This document shows, one piece after another, positions 1 to 7,872 of a DNA stretch of 11,002 bases (within the stretch, counting starts at the first letter, position 1; the number at the start of each line of letters is the position of its first letter). The position numbers were made by a program, and so were the translations under genes. The DNA comes from Nitrospiraceae bacterium (GTDB taxonomy: Bacteria > Nitrospirota > Thermodesulfovibrionia > Thermodesulfovibrionales > UBA9159). The stretch lies in assembly GCA_003453735.1 (NCBI GenBank), contig DMNE01000531.1, forward strand, positions 1 to 11,002. The letters run 5' to 3'. The notes beneath the pieces are model-generated. The model worked only from the letters and a program-made list of their open reading frames with translations. It made no database searches and was not told the DNA's origin.

Positions 1-1568
1 AGACCCATCGTACCGGGCGTGCTTGCGTGGACAGCGGTGAATCCTTCCTGTTCGAAGTAGTCCAATACCTCAAGAAGCGGCGGAAAATGGAGCTTGAGCT
101 CAGGGTACTCGGGCAGCGCGAACTCGCCGACGCTCTGGAAGTTCATGATGCCTCCTGCGAACGCTGTTGTGCCGGACCCCGAGGTGATGACCACGAGTTC
201 GAGACCCTTTGCCTTCGCGGTTGAGACCATGCGCTTGATGGTAATGGCAACGCCATTTATCTCGTGCAGGGTGTCGGTGAAAAGCGCAATTTTCCGGGGC
301 TGTTCTGCCGTCAAGTCGAATCTATGTTCTATCTCGCGGATGAGAGTCTTACTTCGGTGCTGATGATAATACGCTACGTAATAGGGAGAGGTGAGCATAT
401 GAAGGAGGCCGATAGTCCCCATTGAGTGGAATATACCGGCTATGCCCACAGGCGGCCATGTCCTGGTGAGCCGCTTCGTGTAGACATACATTAACCTGTT
501 GACAAGACGGCTGATGACGATAAAAACCTTCCGGTTCATATCGTTCGTGCTGATCGAGGCAAGGAATTTCGTGTCGCTCAGGATGCGCCACGCCTCAGCG
601 TCCAGTACCTGTTCAAAGTTTCTTCCCTCATAATCCTCGTCATAGGCATCGGGGAAGCAGCGGCGGATGGAAAGCCTGACCTTTTCAAATAAGGGTATCT
701 TGGCTCCCCGGGCATCGATAAGCGTCCGCAGCAGCGTATTGATGAAGGGAAGGGAATTCGCTTTGTTTTTCTGAAGGTTTTCCGTAATGAATCGGTAGCC
801 AATCCCATAGATACTGTGGGCCAGGGTGAGTGCGTCCCCGTCTTTGCCAGCTGCCCAGCATCGTCCTTTGGCCACCGAATCGAGGAAATCCGTAACGCCG
901 CCTCCCCGCTTGCTTGCAGTGTATGCCCGCGCCACAAAAAGACCACTGTGGTCGTCTGAGCCTGCCACGAGGGTCTTCAGCCAGGGGGTCTCACCCATAG
1001 GGTCGATTCCATGCTTCGCTGCCAGGCGATATATCTTTTCTTCGGTCAGTGAAGCAGTGACCTGCTCGATGAGAGAATTGCATTTGGCCGAGCGCGCCCC
1101 GTTCTTCACCTCGAAGACATTGAAAATCAGGACCAGTCTTTCCAGCACGTCAACGGTGAGTTTGCCGTTCATATCATAGAGTGCATGGGCCAGGAAATGG
1201 ACTATTCCCTTCTCTCTCAGATATGCAGAAAGCTCATAGGTATCTTTCCTGAGGCGCATGATCTCCTGATAATCAGTGTTGGTGATGTTGAGGGCAACCA
1301 CGTGTAGCTTGCAACCGTTTTCGGGCAAATAGGTGGTGATCTCTACGCTGATGAAGGTGCCTGGAAGATGGGCGATCTCTACCGCTCCTTCTATGGAATT
1401 GTGATCAGTGATAGTGACGTAATCCATGCCTTTCATGCGGGCAGCCTGGTAAATATGCTCGGGCTTGGTAAAGCTTTCAGGGCAATTGAACTTCCGGAGC
1501 GCCCAACTCGAAGGCTTGTTCGAGTAGCGGGAGTGTACATGCAGATCTGCCCGGTAAAGTTGTTGCAT
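1..1568 (-). CDS. PHP-domain / GT4 glycosyltransferase fusion protein (partial, 3' end beyond left edge)
   Basis: This is one uninterrupted minus-strand frame of 522 complete codons starting at ATG 1566-1568; codons run to positions 3-5 and it continues past the edge. Residues 1 to about 210 form a PHP phosphoesterase domain with its metal-ligand motifs intact: DLHVH (H10, H12), TDHNS (D55, H56), E76, H89, H128 and GSDDHSG (D205-H207). About 210 residues follow that I cannot assign. From residue 424 a GT-B glycosyltransferase begins with KIALFTDTLHEINGVA, the classic opening of GT4 enzymes of the mannosyl/glucosyltransferase type. The family role would be sugar transfer to a lipid or glycan, with the PHP domain possibly hydrolysing a phosphate ester; the real substrates are unknown. 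A TAA stop lies in frame 10 codons upstream with no other start codon between, which fixes this start, although no clear Shine-Dalgarno sequence precedes it. It is divergent from the glycan operon. The domain calls are firm and the function is inferred. Confidence 0.85.
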   Translation of the reverse strand, partial: MQQLYRADLHVHSRYSNKPSSWALRKFNCPESFTKPEHIYQAARMKGMDYVTITDHNSIEGAVEIAHLPGTFISVEITTYLPENGCKLHVVALNITNTDYQEIMRLRKDTYELSAYLREKGIVHFLAHALYDMNGKLTVDVLERLVLIFNVFEVKNGARSAKCNSLIEQVTASLTEEKIYRLAAKHGIDPMGETPWLKTLVAGSDDHSGLFVARAYTASKRGGGVTDFLDSVAKGRCWAAGKDGDALTLAHSIYGIGYRFITENLQKNKANSLPFINTLLRTLIDARGAKIPLFEKVRLSIRRCFPDAYDEDYEGRNFEQVLDAEAWRILSDTKFLASISTNDMNRKVFIVISRLVNRLMYVYTKRLTRTWPPVGIAGIFHSMGTIGLLHMLTSPYYVAYYHQHRSKTLIREIEHRFDLTAEQPRKIALFTDTLHEINGVAITIKRMVSTAKAKGLELVVITSGSGTTAFAGGIMNFQSVGEFALPEYPELKLHFPPLLEVLDYFEQEGFTAVHASTPGTMG

Positions 1569-1629
1569 CTTACATAGACTAGCAAGGAACTGTTAAAGGA
1601 ATATTACAGTCCCGTTATTTTTTTGCGAT

Positions 1630-1657
1630 TTGATAGAACTTCATACAATCGTAATAT
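1630..1657 (+). promoter_or_regulatory. Possible sigma70-type promoter of the nine-gene operon
   Basis: TTGATA (1630-1635) and TAATAT (1652-1657) are separated by 16 nt inside the AT-rich divergent intergenic region 1569-1700. They would place transcription start near 1664, leaving a leader of about 37 nt before the GTG at 1701. The -35 matches consensus at five of six positions and the -10 at four of six. It is the only plausible pair seen upstream of the operon. No convincing promoter was found for the divergent PHP-glycosyltransferase gene. AT-rich sequence yields such matches by chance. Confidence 0.3.
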
Positions 1658-1700
1658 TTTCTTAATCTTGTTTTAACATAAGCCGTGTATTATCTTTGAA

Positions 1701-2669
1701 GTGAAAGTGAAGAAGCGAAGAAAGAAGATACTATTCATCTGCGGCTCCCTCAATCAGACCACCATTATGCACCGGATAGCAAACCATCTCGACGAACATG
1801 AATGTTACTTCACTCCGTATTATGGAGACGGCATCGTGAAGGCTCTTTCCGAATGGGGCATGCTCGATTTCACCGTGCTCGGCGGACGATTCAGGGAGCA
1901 GACAGAAGGGCATCTTCACGAGCATCGTCTCAGGATCGACTATCGGGGTCAGCAGAACAACTACGACCTTGTGGTGACCTGTCAGGACCTGATTATACAA
2001 AGAAATATAACGAAGAAAAAGATCGTGCTCGTGCAGGAGGGGATGACCGACCCTGAGAATATTCTCTATCATCTGGTGCGCAAGCTTAAGCTGCCCCGCT
2101 ATCTAGCCAGCACCTCCATGACCGGCCTTTCTCATTGCTATGAGAGATTCTGCGTAGCCTCCGAGGGATACCGAGAGCTCTTCATAAGAAAAGGAGTGAA
2201 TCCGAAGAAATTGGCGGTTACCGGTATTCCCAATTTCGATGATATCGCCCGGGGTTGCGCCACTGATTTTCCACACAAACATTTCGTCCTTGTCGCCACA
2301 TCCGACGCAAGAGAGACATTCAAACTGGACAACAGGAGAAAGTTCATCAGGAAAGCACAATTGCTCGCCGGAGGAAGACCGATGATATTCAAGCTGCATC
2401 CGAATGAAAGACCAGGGCGTGCGAAGGAGATCAGCAGGATTATCCCCGATGCACTTGTTTTTCAGGACTGCGATATCAATCCTATGATCGCGAATTGCGA
2501 TGTGCTCATCACTCAATATTCTTCCGTTGCCTACGTAGGCCTTGCTCTCGGCAAAGAGGTCCACTCCTATTTCGATAGGGAAGAGCTGAAACGGCTGATG
2601 CCCATGCAGAACGGAGGCACATCAGCCCAAAATATAGCACACATATGCAGGGAGTATCTGGCATCGTGA
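1701..2669 (+). CDS. GT-B-fold transferase (CDP-glycerol transferase / UDP-GlcNAc 2-epimerase-like), first gene of glycan operon
   Basis: This is a cytoplasmic protein of 322 residues. The N-terminus KKILFICGSLNQTTIMHRI looks like the first Rossmann strand and substrate loop of a GT-B enzyme. The C-terminal half has VTGIPNFD (173-180), FKLHPNE (230-236) and DVLITQYSSVAYVGLALGK (267-285). The HPNE motif and the D-x-L-I-T-x-Y-S-S block are typical of CDP-glycerol/polysaccharide transferases and of the related nucleotide-sugar 2-epimerase fold. By position and fold I infer that it transfers the activated sugar made by the genes downstream, but a NeuC-like epimerase role cannot be excluded. The start is GTG 1701; a second in-frame GTG at 1707 is the only alternative, and neither has a strong ribosome-binding site. 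The upstream frame is closed by TAA at 1674. The stop overlaps the next gene by 4 nt (GTGA). Confidence 0.7.
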   Translation: MKVKKRRKKILFICGSLNQTTIMHRIANHLDEHECYFTPYYGDGIVKALSEWGMLDFTVLGGRFREQTEGHLHEHRLRIDYRGQQNNYDLVVTCQDLIIQRNITKKKIVLVQEGMTDPENILYHLVRKLKLPRYLASTSMTGLSHCYERFCVASEGYRELFIRKGVNPKKLAVTGIPNFDDIARGCATDFPHKHFVLVATSDARETFKLDNRRKFIRKAQLLAGGRPMIFKLHPNERPGRAKEISRIIPDALVFQDCDINPMIANCDVLITQYSSVAYVGLALGKEVHSYFDREELKRLMPMQNGGTSAQNIAHICREYLAS

Positions 2670-3472
2670 AAATCCTTGCCGTGGTTCAGTCCCGCTGCGG
2701 ATCCACCCGCCTCCCGGGAAAAGTCATGCTGCCGCTGGCCGGCAAGGAGGCGCTGGTCCGCCTCGTCGAGAGGGTTCAGAGGTCGACACTACTGACCCAT
2801 ACCGTCGTAGCAACAACAACGGCAACCGAAGACGATATAATCCTGGATCTCTGCGGACGTGAGGGCTTCGCCTGCTTCAGGGGCCATCCTACCGATCTCC
2901 TCGACAGACATTATCGTGCGGGGCTTGCCTTCGGAGCGGACGTTGTCGTGAAAATACCATCTGATTGCCCGCTCATCGATCCGGCGATCATTGATCGCGT
3001 CATTGCTTTTTATAAAGTGAACTGTGGTTCATTCGATTTTGTGAGCAATCTTCATCCGCCTTCCTACCCTGATGGAAATGACATCGAGGTCATTCCTATG
3101 CAGGTGCTTGAGGCAGCATGGGAGGCTGCTGAAAAGACCTTCGAGCGGGAGCATACCACGCCTTTCATCTGGGACAATCCGGACCGGTTTCGCATAGGAA
3201 ATGTCACCTGGGAGACCGGTCTCGACTATTCGATGAGCCATCGATGGGTGCTCGATTATTGGGAGGATTATCAATTCATAAAAAGAGTGTACGAAGAACT
3301 TTACTCTGAGAATCCTACTTTCCGCATGGAAGACATCCTTCATCTTCTCACAGAAAAGCTGCACATCGGGGAGATAAACAAAAGACATGTCGGCGTGAAC
3401 TGGTACAGACACCACATCAACGAACTAAAAACAATAGGGCACGAACAATCGGCCCGGAAGCCCGTTCTATGA
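2666..3472 (+). CDS. SpsF-type cytidylyltransferase (CMP-sugar synthetase-like)
   Basis: The 268-residue protein belongs to the SpsF/KdsB/NeuA nucleotidyltransferase group. The signature is VVQSRCGSTRLPGKVMLPL (residues 6-24), where R-x-G-S-x-R-L-P-G-K binds the CTP phosphates. IPSDCPLIDP (97-106) carries the metal/substrate aspartates, followed by YPDGNDIEVI (134-143), REHTTPFIW (161-169) and the family-typical RWVLDYWEDYQFIKRVYEEL block near 193-212. The expected reaction is CTP + 3-deoxy-ulosonic acid giving CMP-sugar + PPi, which suits the NeuB homologue in the same operon; SpsF itself acts in spore-coat polysaccharide synthesis. I place the start at GTG 2666, which overlaps the upstream stop as GTGA and has GGGAG at 2650-2654. 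An in-frame ATG at 2645 would add seven residues unlike the family N-terminus. The 3' end overlaps the transketolase gene by 4 nt. Confidence 0.82.
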   Translation: MKILAVVQSRCGSTRLPGKVMLPLAGKEALVRLVERVQRSTLLTHTVVATTTATEDDIILDLCGREGFACFRGHPTDLLDRHYRAGLAFGADVVVKIPSDCPLIDPAIIDRVIAFYKVNCGSFDFVSNLHPPSYPDGNDIEVIPMQVLEAAWEAAEKTFEREHTTPFIWDNPDRFRIGNVTWETGLDYSMSHRWVLDYWEDYQFIKRVYEELYSENPTFRMEDILHLLTEKLHIGEINKRHVGVNWYRHHINELKTIGHEQSARKPVL

Positions 3473-4296
3473 CGCAGGGACTGACTCATCGGGAAGAGGT
3501 TCAGCTCAAGAAGTTATCCATAAAGGTCCGCGAAAGCATACTCCGAATGTCGGCCAGGGGAGGCTGTTTTGTCGGTTCCGCCTTTTCGTGTGCTGATATC
3601 CTGGTCTTTCTCTACACTCGTTTTTTGAATATCTCAAAAGAAACGCTCTATGAAGATAATCGCGACTACCTTTTCCTCTCGAAAGGCCACGCAGTGCCTG
3701 CTCTCTATGCAGTCTTTGCAGAACTCGGCTTTCTGGAACCGGCCCGGCTTGATTCTCACCTCAAAACGGAAGACGCAATCTACTGGCATCCGAACGCCTC
3801 AATCCCCGGGATCGAATTCCACTCGGGCTCACTCGGCCATGTCCTCCCGGTGGCTGCCGGAGTTGCGCTGGACTGCTCGATAAAAGGACTTTCAAACAGG
3901 GTCGTTGTTATTCTTGGCGACGGGGAACTGAATGAAGGGTCGATATGGGAATCTCTCCTCGTGGCCTCCAGCCAAAGGCTGGAGAATCTCCTTATCGTTG
4001 TCGACAGAAACCGGTTTCAGGCCAATTGCATGACCGAAGATCTGGTACCCCTTGAGCCGCTTGGAGCGAAATTCACCGCCTTTGGAACATCGGTGAAAAC
4101 GGTCAACGGCCATGATTTCTCCGACCTCGCAAGGGTCTTTCGGGACCTCCCGTTAGAAAAAGGAAAGCCTTCCGTTGTGATAGCAGAGACGGTGAGGGGT
4201 AAGGGTCTCCCGGAACTGGAAGGACGTGCAGAGAAATGGTTTTGCAATTGTTCTCCCGAAGAAGTGGAGAGGATGGTAATAAAGCTTCATGAATAA
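3469..4296 (+). CDS. Transketolase, N-terminal (thiamine-diphosphate-binding) subunit
   Basis: This 275-residue protein matches the N-terminal half of transketolase. SKGHA (71-75), HSGSLGH (118-124) and the thiamine-diphosphate/Mg2+ motif GDGELNEGSIWES (150-162) ending in VVDRN (177-181) are all present, as is TVRGKG (241-246). Transketolase moves a two-carbon ketol unit from a ketose phosphate to an aldose; split versions need the C-terminal partner, which is the next gene. In this operon it probably remodels the sugar backbone of the glycan precursor rather than serving the pentose phosphate pathway; that is inferred from context. The start ATG at 3469 overlaps the previous stop as ATGA, with GGAAG 8 nt upstream. 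Confidence 0.92.
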   Translation: MTQGLTHREEVQLKKLSIKVRESILRMSARGGCFVGSAFSCADILVFLYTRFLNISKETLYEDNRDYLFLSKGHAVPALYAVFAELGFLEPARLDSHLKTEDAIYWHPNASIPGIEFHSGSLGHVLPVAAGVALDCSIKGLSNRVVVILGDGELNEGSIWESLLVASSQRLENLLIVVDRNRFQANCMTEDLVPLEPLGAKFTAFGTSVKTVNGHDFSDLARVFRDLPLEKGKPSVVIAETVRGKGLPELEGRAEKWFCNCSPEEVERMVIKLHE

Positions 4297-5221
4297 GACT
4301 ATGCAGGGGAAAAGCTACGCGGAATGTCTCAGAGATATAACCCTTGGAGACGATCGACTCGTGGTACTCACTGCCGAGAACAGGGCTGCCATCCGCACAA
4401 TAACGGACTGCTTCGAGGGCCGGTTCATAGATGTCGGCATCGCAGAACAGGCGATGATCGGCATGGCTGCCGGACTGGCGTTGCGGGGCAGAATCCCGGT
4501 GCTCCACGCACTTGCTACTTTTCTTACTATGCGGGGGTTCGAGTTCATCAGAACCGACGTAGGCATTTCAGGGCTTCCCGTAAAGTTCGTAGGAGGAGTT
4601 CCCGGATTCTTATCGACCGCAAATGGCCCAACGCATCAGGCGCTCGAAGATATTGCGCTAATGCGGTTAATCCCCCCCATGCAGATATTCTGCCCTTCAG
4701 ATGAAGCGGATATGGTGATAGGACTCAGAACAATGCTCGAAAGCCCTGCCCCCTGCTATATACGTTACAACGACCTTCAGCCCGCAACCGATCACGACTC
4801 CTGCTTTCAGATCGGAAAGGCTGAAGTTATCTCTACGGGAACGGACGTGATGATCAGCACCTACGGGATGCTTCTCAAAGAGGCGCTCCTGGCAGGAGAA
4901 CTTCTTGAGATGCGCGGGATATCGGCAGGGGTCGTGAACATGCGGACGCTAAAGCCTGTCGATGAGGAAGTCATCCTGCATGCAGCGGCCGGGGGTTCTC
5001 TGCTGGTGGCCCTCGAAGACCATTTCCACATCGGCGGACTTTATTCAATTATATGCGAACTTCTCACAAGGAACAGCGTCGCTGGAAAAGTGCTGCCCTT
5101 AAACTTGAAAGACAGATGGTTCAAGCCGGCCGCACTTCCCGACATACTTCTCTCTGAACGGTTCACAGGCGAGTACATCGCCGAATCTATTTTCAAGGAG
5201 CTTGAGAAAAATGCCCAATAA
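4289..5221 (+). CDS. Transketolase, C-terminal (pyrimidine-binding) subunit
   Basis: The 310-residue protein is the partner half of the preceding gene. RFIDVGIAEQAMIGMAAGLA (45-64) contains the catalytic glutamate E53 that activates thiamine diphosphate, and ANGPTHQALEDIALMR (111-126) is the conserved transketolase block between the two pyrimidine-domain helices. The region from about 175 to 310 is the transketolase C-terminal domain (STGTDVMISTYGM, VVNMRTLKPVDE). The two subunits should assemble so that each active site lies between an N and a C protein. The ATG at 4289 overlaps the upstream gene by 8 nt and has purine-rich GGAGAGGATGG about 13 nt before it. An in-frame ATG at 4301 has no such site. 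The phenylalanine-rich substrate stretch 74-110 differs from housekeeping transketolases, consistent with a special acceptor, though this is only a visual impression. Confidence 0.92.
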   Translation: MNKTMQGKSYAECLRDITLGDDRLVVLTAENRAAIRTITDCFEGRFIDVGIAEQAMIGMAAGLALRGRIPVLHALATFLTMRGFEFIRTDVGISGLPVKFVGGVPGFLSTANGPTHQALEDIALMRLIPPMQIFCPSDEADMVIGLRTMLESPAPCYIRYNDLQPATDHDSCFQIGKAEVISTGTDVMISTYGMLLKEALLAGELLEMRGISAGVVNMRTLKPVDEEVILHAAAGGSLLVALEDHFHIGGLYSIICELLTRNSVAGKVLPLNLKDRWFKPAALPDILLSERFTGEYIAESIFKELEKNAQ

Positions 5222-6551
5222 GCTTGATCTTAGCCAACCATTTCCTGAGATTACGAAATCTGACGAACTCTACGGCCGGGCAGTCGGCCTGATACCGGGC
5301 GTCACGCAAACGCTTGCGAAGGGCCCCGGGCAGTATGTGAGGGGAGTAGCTCCCAAGTACTTGGTAAAGGGAAAAGGCAGCCACGTTTGGGACGCAGACG
5401 GGAATGAATTCCTGGATCTCACGATGGCGGTCGGTCCTCTGTCCCTGGGATACTGCTACGAAAAGGTGGATAACGCAATCCGGGCGCAACTTGAAGAAGG
5501 GATAACCTTCTCGATGATGCATCCGCTGGAAGTCGAAGTTGCAGAACTTATCAGCCAGATGATTCCGAATGCAGAATGCGTTCGCTTCAGCAAGACCGGA
5601 GCGGACGTAACGTCTGCCGCAATCAGGCTGGCCAGGGCATACACAGGAAAGAACAAGATCCTCTGTTGCGGGTACCACGGCTGGCATGACTGGTACATTG
5701 GGATAACGGACAGAAATAACGGTGTCCCTCAATGCGTTCAGGATATGACACATACATTTACCTATAACGACATGAGCTCGGTATTCGATTCGATCGATGA
5801 CGATACGGCCTGCGTGATACTTGAGCCTATGGTGTTCGAGGAGCCCCGCAATAATTTCCTGCACGAGCTGAGCTGTGCATGCAGCGCCACCGGTACGGTC
5901 CTTATATTCGATGAGATGTGGACCGGCTTCAGGCTGGCAAACGGCGGGGCACAGGAGTATTTTTCGATCTTGGCCGATCTGTCCTGCTACTCAAAGGCCC
6001 TGGCCAACGGAATGCCGCTCTCGGTGCTTGCGGGGAAGAGGGAGATCATGGAACTCCTTGAAAAGGATGTCTTCTTTTTCACAACCTTTGGAGGCGAGGC
6101 GCTTTCTCTTGCCGCTGCCTGCGCGACCCTCACCGAGATAAGGGACAGGAATGTTCCAGCCTACCTGACTCGTCAGGGCGAGAGGCTCAGGGCAGGCTAC
6201 AACGAACGTGCGGAAGCATTGGGCATGGACTATACGCGATGCAAGGGACATCCCTCCCGGACTATTATTACCTTTGATGCTGCAGCAGCAGACCCCCTCG
6301 CTATGAAGTCTCTTATGCAGCAAGAGATGATCAAACGGGGAGTACTTTGGTCAGGATTCCATAATCTCTGTCTCAGCCATTCCGATCAGGATATCAACTA
6401 CGCTCTTGATGTATATGAAGCTGTGCTTCCCATTGTCCATCAGGCGGTACGGGAACAGCGTGTGAAAGAATGTCTTCGCGGAGTTGCCGTAGAGCCGGTC
6501 TTCCGAAAGACAGGAAATTTCGATATGAAGCCGGTGAGGAGGCGTTTATGA
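5211..6551 (+). CDS. Class III PLP aminotransferase, glutamate-1-semialdehyde-aminomutase-like
   Basis: The 446-residue protein has the fold-type I class III signature: FSKTGADVTSAAIRLARAYT (126-145, phosphate-binding region), YHGWHDWYIG (155-164), LIFDEMWTGFR (231-241, where D234 would bind the PLP pyridine nitrogen) and YSKALANGMPLS (260-271) with the probable Schiff-base lysine K262. GITFSM near 97-102 and TTFGGE near 291-296 also fit glutamate-1-semialdehyde aminomutase relatives. It lies inside a sugar operon with no haem-pathway gene, so I infer that it aminates a keto-sugar intermediate or moves an amino group within one, perhaps the transketolase product. The ATG at 5211 has AAGGAG at 5195-5200 and overlaps the upstream stop by 11 nt; an upstream TTG at 5202 sits too close to that site. 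The basic C-terminal tail (about 430-446) is not typical of the family. Confidence 0.85.
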   Translation: MPNKLDLSQPFPEITKSDELYGRAVGLIPGVTQTLAKGPGQYVRGVAPKYLVKGKGSHVWDADGNEFLDLTMAVGPLSLGYCYEKVDNAIRAQLEEGITFSMMHPLEVEVAELISQMIPNAECVRFSKTGADVTSAAIRLARAYTGKNKILCCGYHGWHDWYIGITDRNNGVPQCVQDMTHTFTYNDMSSVFDSIDDDTACVILEPMVFEEPRNNFLHELSCACSATGTVLIFDEMWTGFRLANGGAQEYFSILADLSCYSKALANGMPLSVLAGKREIMELLEKDVFFFTTFGGEALSLAAACATLTEIRDRNVPAYLTRQGERLRAGYNERAEALGMDYTRCKGHPSRTIITFDAAAADPLAMKSLMQQEMIKRGVLWSGFHNLCLSHSDQDINYALDVYEAVLPIVHQAVREQRVKECLRGVAVEPVFRKTGNFDMKPVRRRL

Positions 6552-7366
6552 ACAATGAAATAACAGAGCTTTTTAGTCTGGAAGAGTGCGTTACTGTCGT
6601 AACTGGCGCCCTCGGCCTTCTCGGTCAGGAGCATTGCCGCTGTCTTGCAAAAGCCGGTGCGCATGTCATAGCGGCCGATCTCTCAGAAGGACGTTGCAAA
6701 GAATTGGCGGCCGGTCTCCCGACGCGCTCGCTGGGCCATTTTCTCGATGTAACTGATCCTGACTCCGTGCAATGGCTTCTCGATGCGGTTATGAAGGAAT
6801 TCGGCCGTGTCGATGTACTTGTGAACAACGCAGGGCTGAATGATATGGTCGAAGAGCCCCTGTTCGCCCTTGAGGAATCTATGTTTGAGAATTATCCGCT
6901 TCAGATGTGGAAAAAATTCATGGACGTGAATGTCTCAGGCGTCTTCCTCTGCTCACAGGTATTTGGAAGCCAGATGGTGCGGCAGGGGAAAGGGAGTATC
7001 ATCAATATCGCATCCACCTATGGCATTGTGGCGCCAGACCAGTCACTGTACCGCACCCCAACGGGGGAGCAGACATTCTTCAAATCCCCTGCCTATCCAA
7101 CCAGCAAGGGCGCTGTCATCGCCTTTACCCGCTATCTTGCCGCCTACTGGGGGTCAGTCGGCGTTCGGGTAAACGCCCTCTCGCCGGGAGGAGTGCAAAA
7201 CGGACAGGATACTTTTTTTATTAAACAGTATTCCTGTAAGACGCCGCTGGGCAGGATGGCCAACCCGAACGATTACCGGGGGGCACTCATCTTCCTCGCA
7301 AGCGACGCATCCAGCTACATTACCGGAGAGAACCTCGTGGCAGATGGCGGATGGACCATTATATGA
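6548..7366 (+). CDS. Short-chain dehydrogenase/reductase, PtmA-like
   Basis: This is a cytoplasmic NAD(P)-dependent oxidoreductase of 272 residues. The cofactor loop is VTGALGLLGQE (18-28), followed by VNNAG (92-96), N128 in DVNVSG, S156 in NIAST, and the catalytic YPTSK (Y183, K187). The C-terminus NALSPGGVQNGQD (209-221), TPLGRM (232-237) and SSYITGENLVADGGW (255-269) closely resembles PtmA, a dehydrogenase of flagellin-modification and legionaminate gene sets. The acidic D44 after the second strand suggests NAD(H). The middle glycine of the usual T-G-x-x-x-G-x-G loop is leucine, which I believe is common in PtmA relatives. I infer oxidation or reduction of a sugar hydroxyl/ketone before or after the amination step. 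The start ATG overlaps the upstream stop as ATGA, with AGGAGG at 6537-6542. Confidence 0.85.
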   Translation: MNNEITELFSLEECVTVVTGALGLLGQEHCRCLAKAGAHVIAADLSEGRCKELAAGLPTRSLGHFLDVTDPDSVQWLLDAVMKEFGRVDVLVNNAGLNDMVEEPLFALEESMFENYPLQMWKKFMDVNVSGVFLCSQVFGSQMVRQGKGSIINIASTYGIVAPDQSLYRTPTGEQTFFKSPAYPTSKGAVIAFTRYLAAYWGSVGVRVNALSPGGVQNGQDTFFIKQYSCKTPLGRMANPNDYRGALIFLASDASSYITGENLVADGGWTII

Positions 7367-7872
7367 GTGTTGAGCTAAGGGAAAAAGCGGTGAGGATCAA
7401 GCTGCTCCTCACCGACATTGACGGTGTCTGGACCGACACGGGGGTCTATTATTCAGAACGAGGCGAGGAGATGAAGCGATTTTCGTTGAGAGACGGGATG
7501 GGTGTGCAGCGGCTGCGGGAACTCGCGAGTATCGAGACCGGGATTGTCACCGGCGAAAACTCTGGCGCAGTAATAAAGAGAGCAGAGAAACTCGGCATTG
7601 TGGAAACTCACCTTCAGGTGCAAAACAAGGCAGCGACTATCAGCACAATCATGAAAAGGAGGGGGCTTACTCCCGAAGAAGTGGCTTTCATAGGTGATGA
7701 CACAAACGATATCGGGGCGATGCAATCGGTTGGTCTCTGCGCATGCCCTGCTGATGCAGTCCCTGAGGTGTTGCAGATCGCCCATTTCGTTTCGACGAAG
7801 AGGGGCGGTTTTGGCGCATTCCGCGATTTCGCGGAAATGATTATTTCTCATATCAATGGGGAGGTACAATGA
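7363..7872 (+). CDS. HAD-family phosphatase, KdsC-like
   Basis: The 169-residue protein matches the C0-type HAD phosphatases without a cap domain (KdsC, and the C-terminal domain of some NeuA proteins). All four HAD motifs are present: LLTDIDGVWTD (16-25; nucleophile D18, acid/base D20), VTGE (62-65), K89 and GDDTND (111-116). FSLRDGMGV (40-48) is the KdsC-type substrate loop. KdsC removes the phosphate from Kdo-8-phosphate. A phosphatase directly before the NeuB homologue suggests that the synthase condenses a phosphorylated sugar and this enzyme then releases the free ulosonic acid. I choose ATG 7363, which overlaps the SDR stop as ATGA and has GGATGG at 7349-7354; an in-frame ATG at 7351 would lie within that site. 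Confidence 0.88.
   Translation: MSVELREKAVRIKLLLTDIDGVWTDTGVYYSERGEEMKRFSLRDGMGVQRLRELASIETGIVTGENSGAVIKRAEKLGIVETHLQVQNKAATISTIMKRRGLTPEEVAFIGDDTNDIGAMQSVGLCACPADAVPEVLQIAHFVSTKRGGFGAFRDFAEMIISHINGEVQ

Noticed and set aside
578..1179. Plus- and minus-strand open frames inside the PHP-glycosyltransferase gene
   Set aside because: They overlap a continuous minus-strand frame with intact PHP and GT4 motifs and have no family features of their own.
2645..2665. ATG 2645 as start of the cytidylyltransferase
   Set aside because: It would add seven residues before the first beta strand; GTG 2666 gives the family-like N-terminus MKILAVVQSR and the same 4-nt overlap style as the other junctions.
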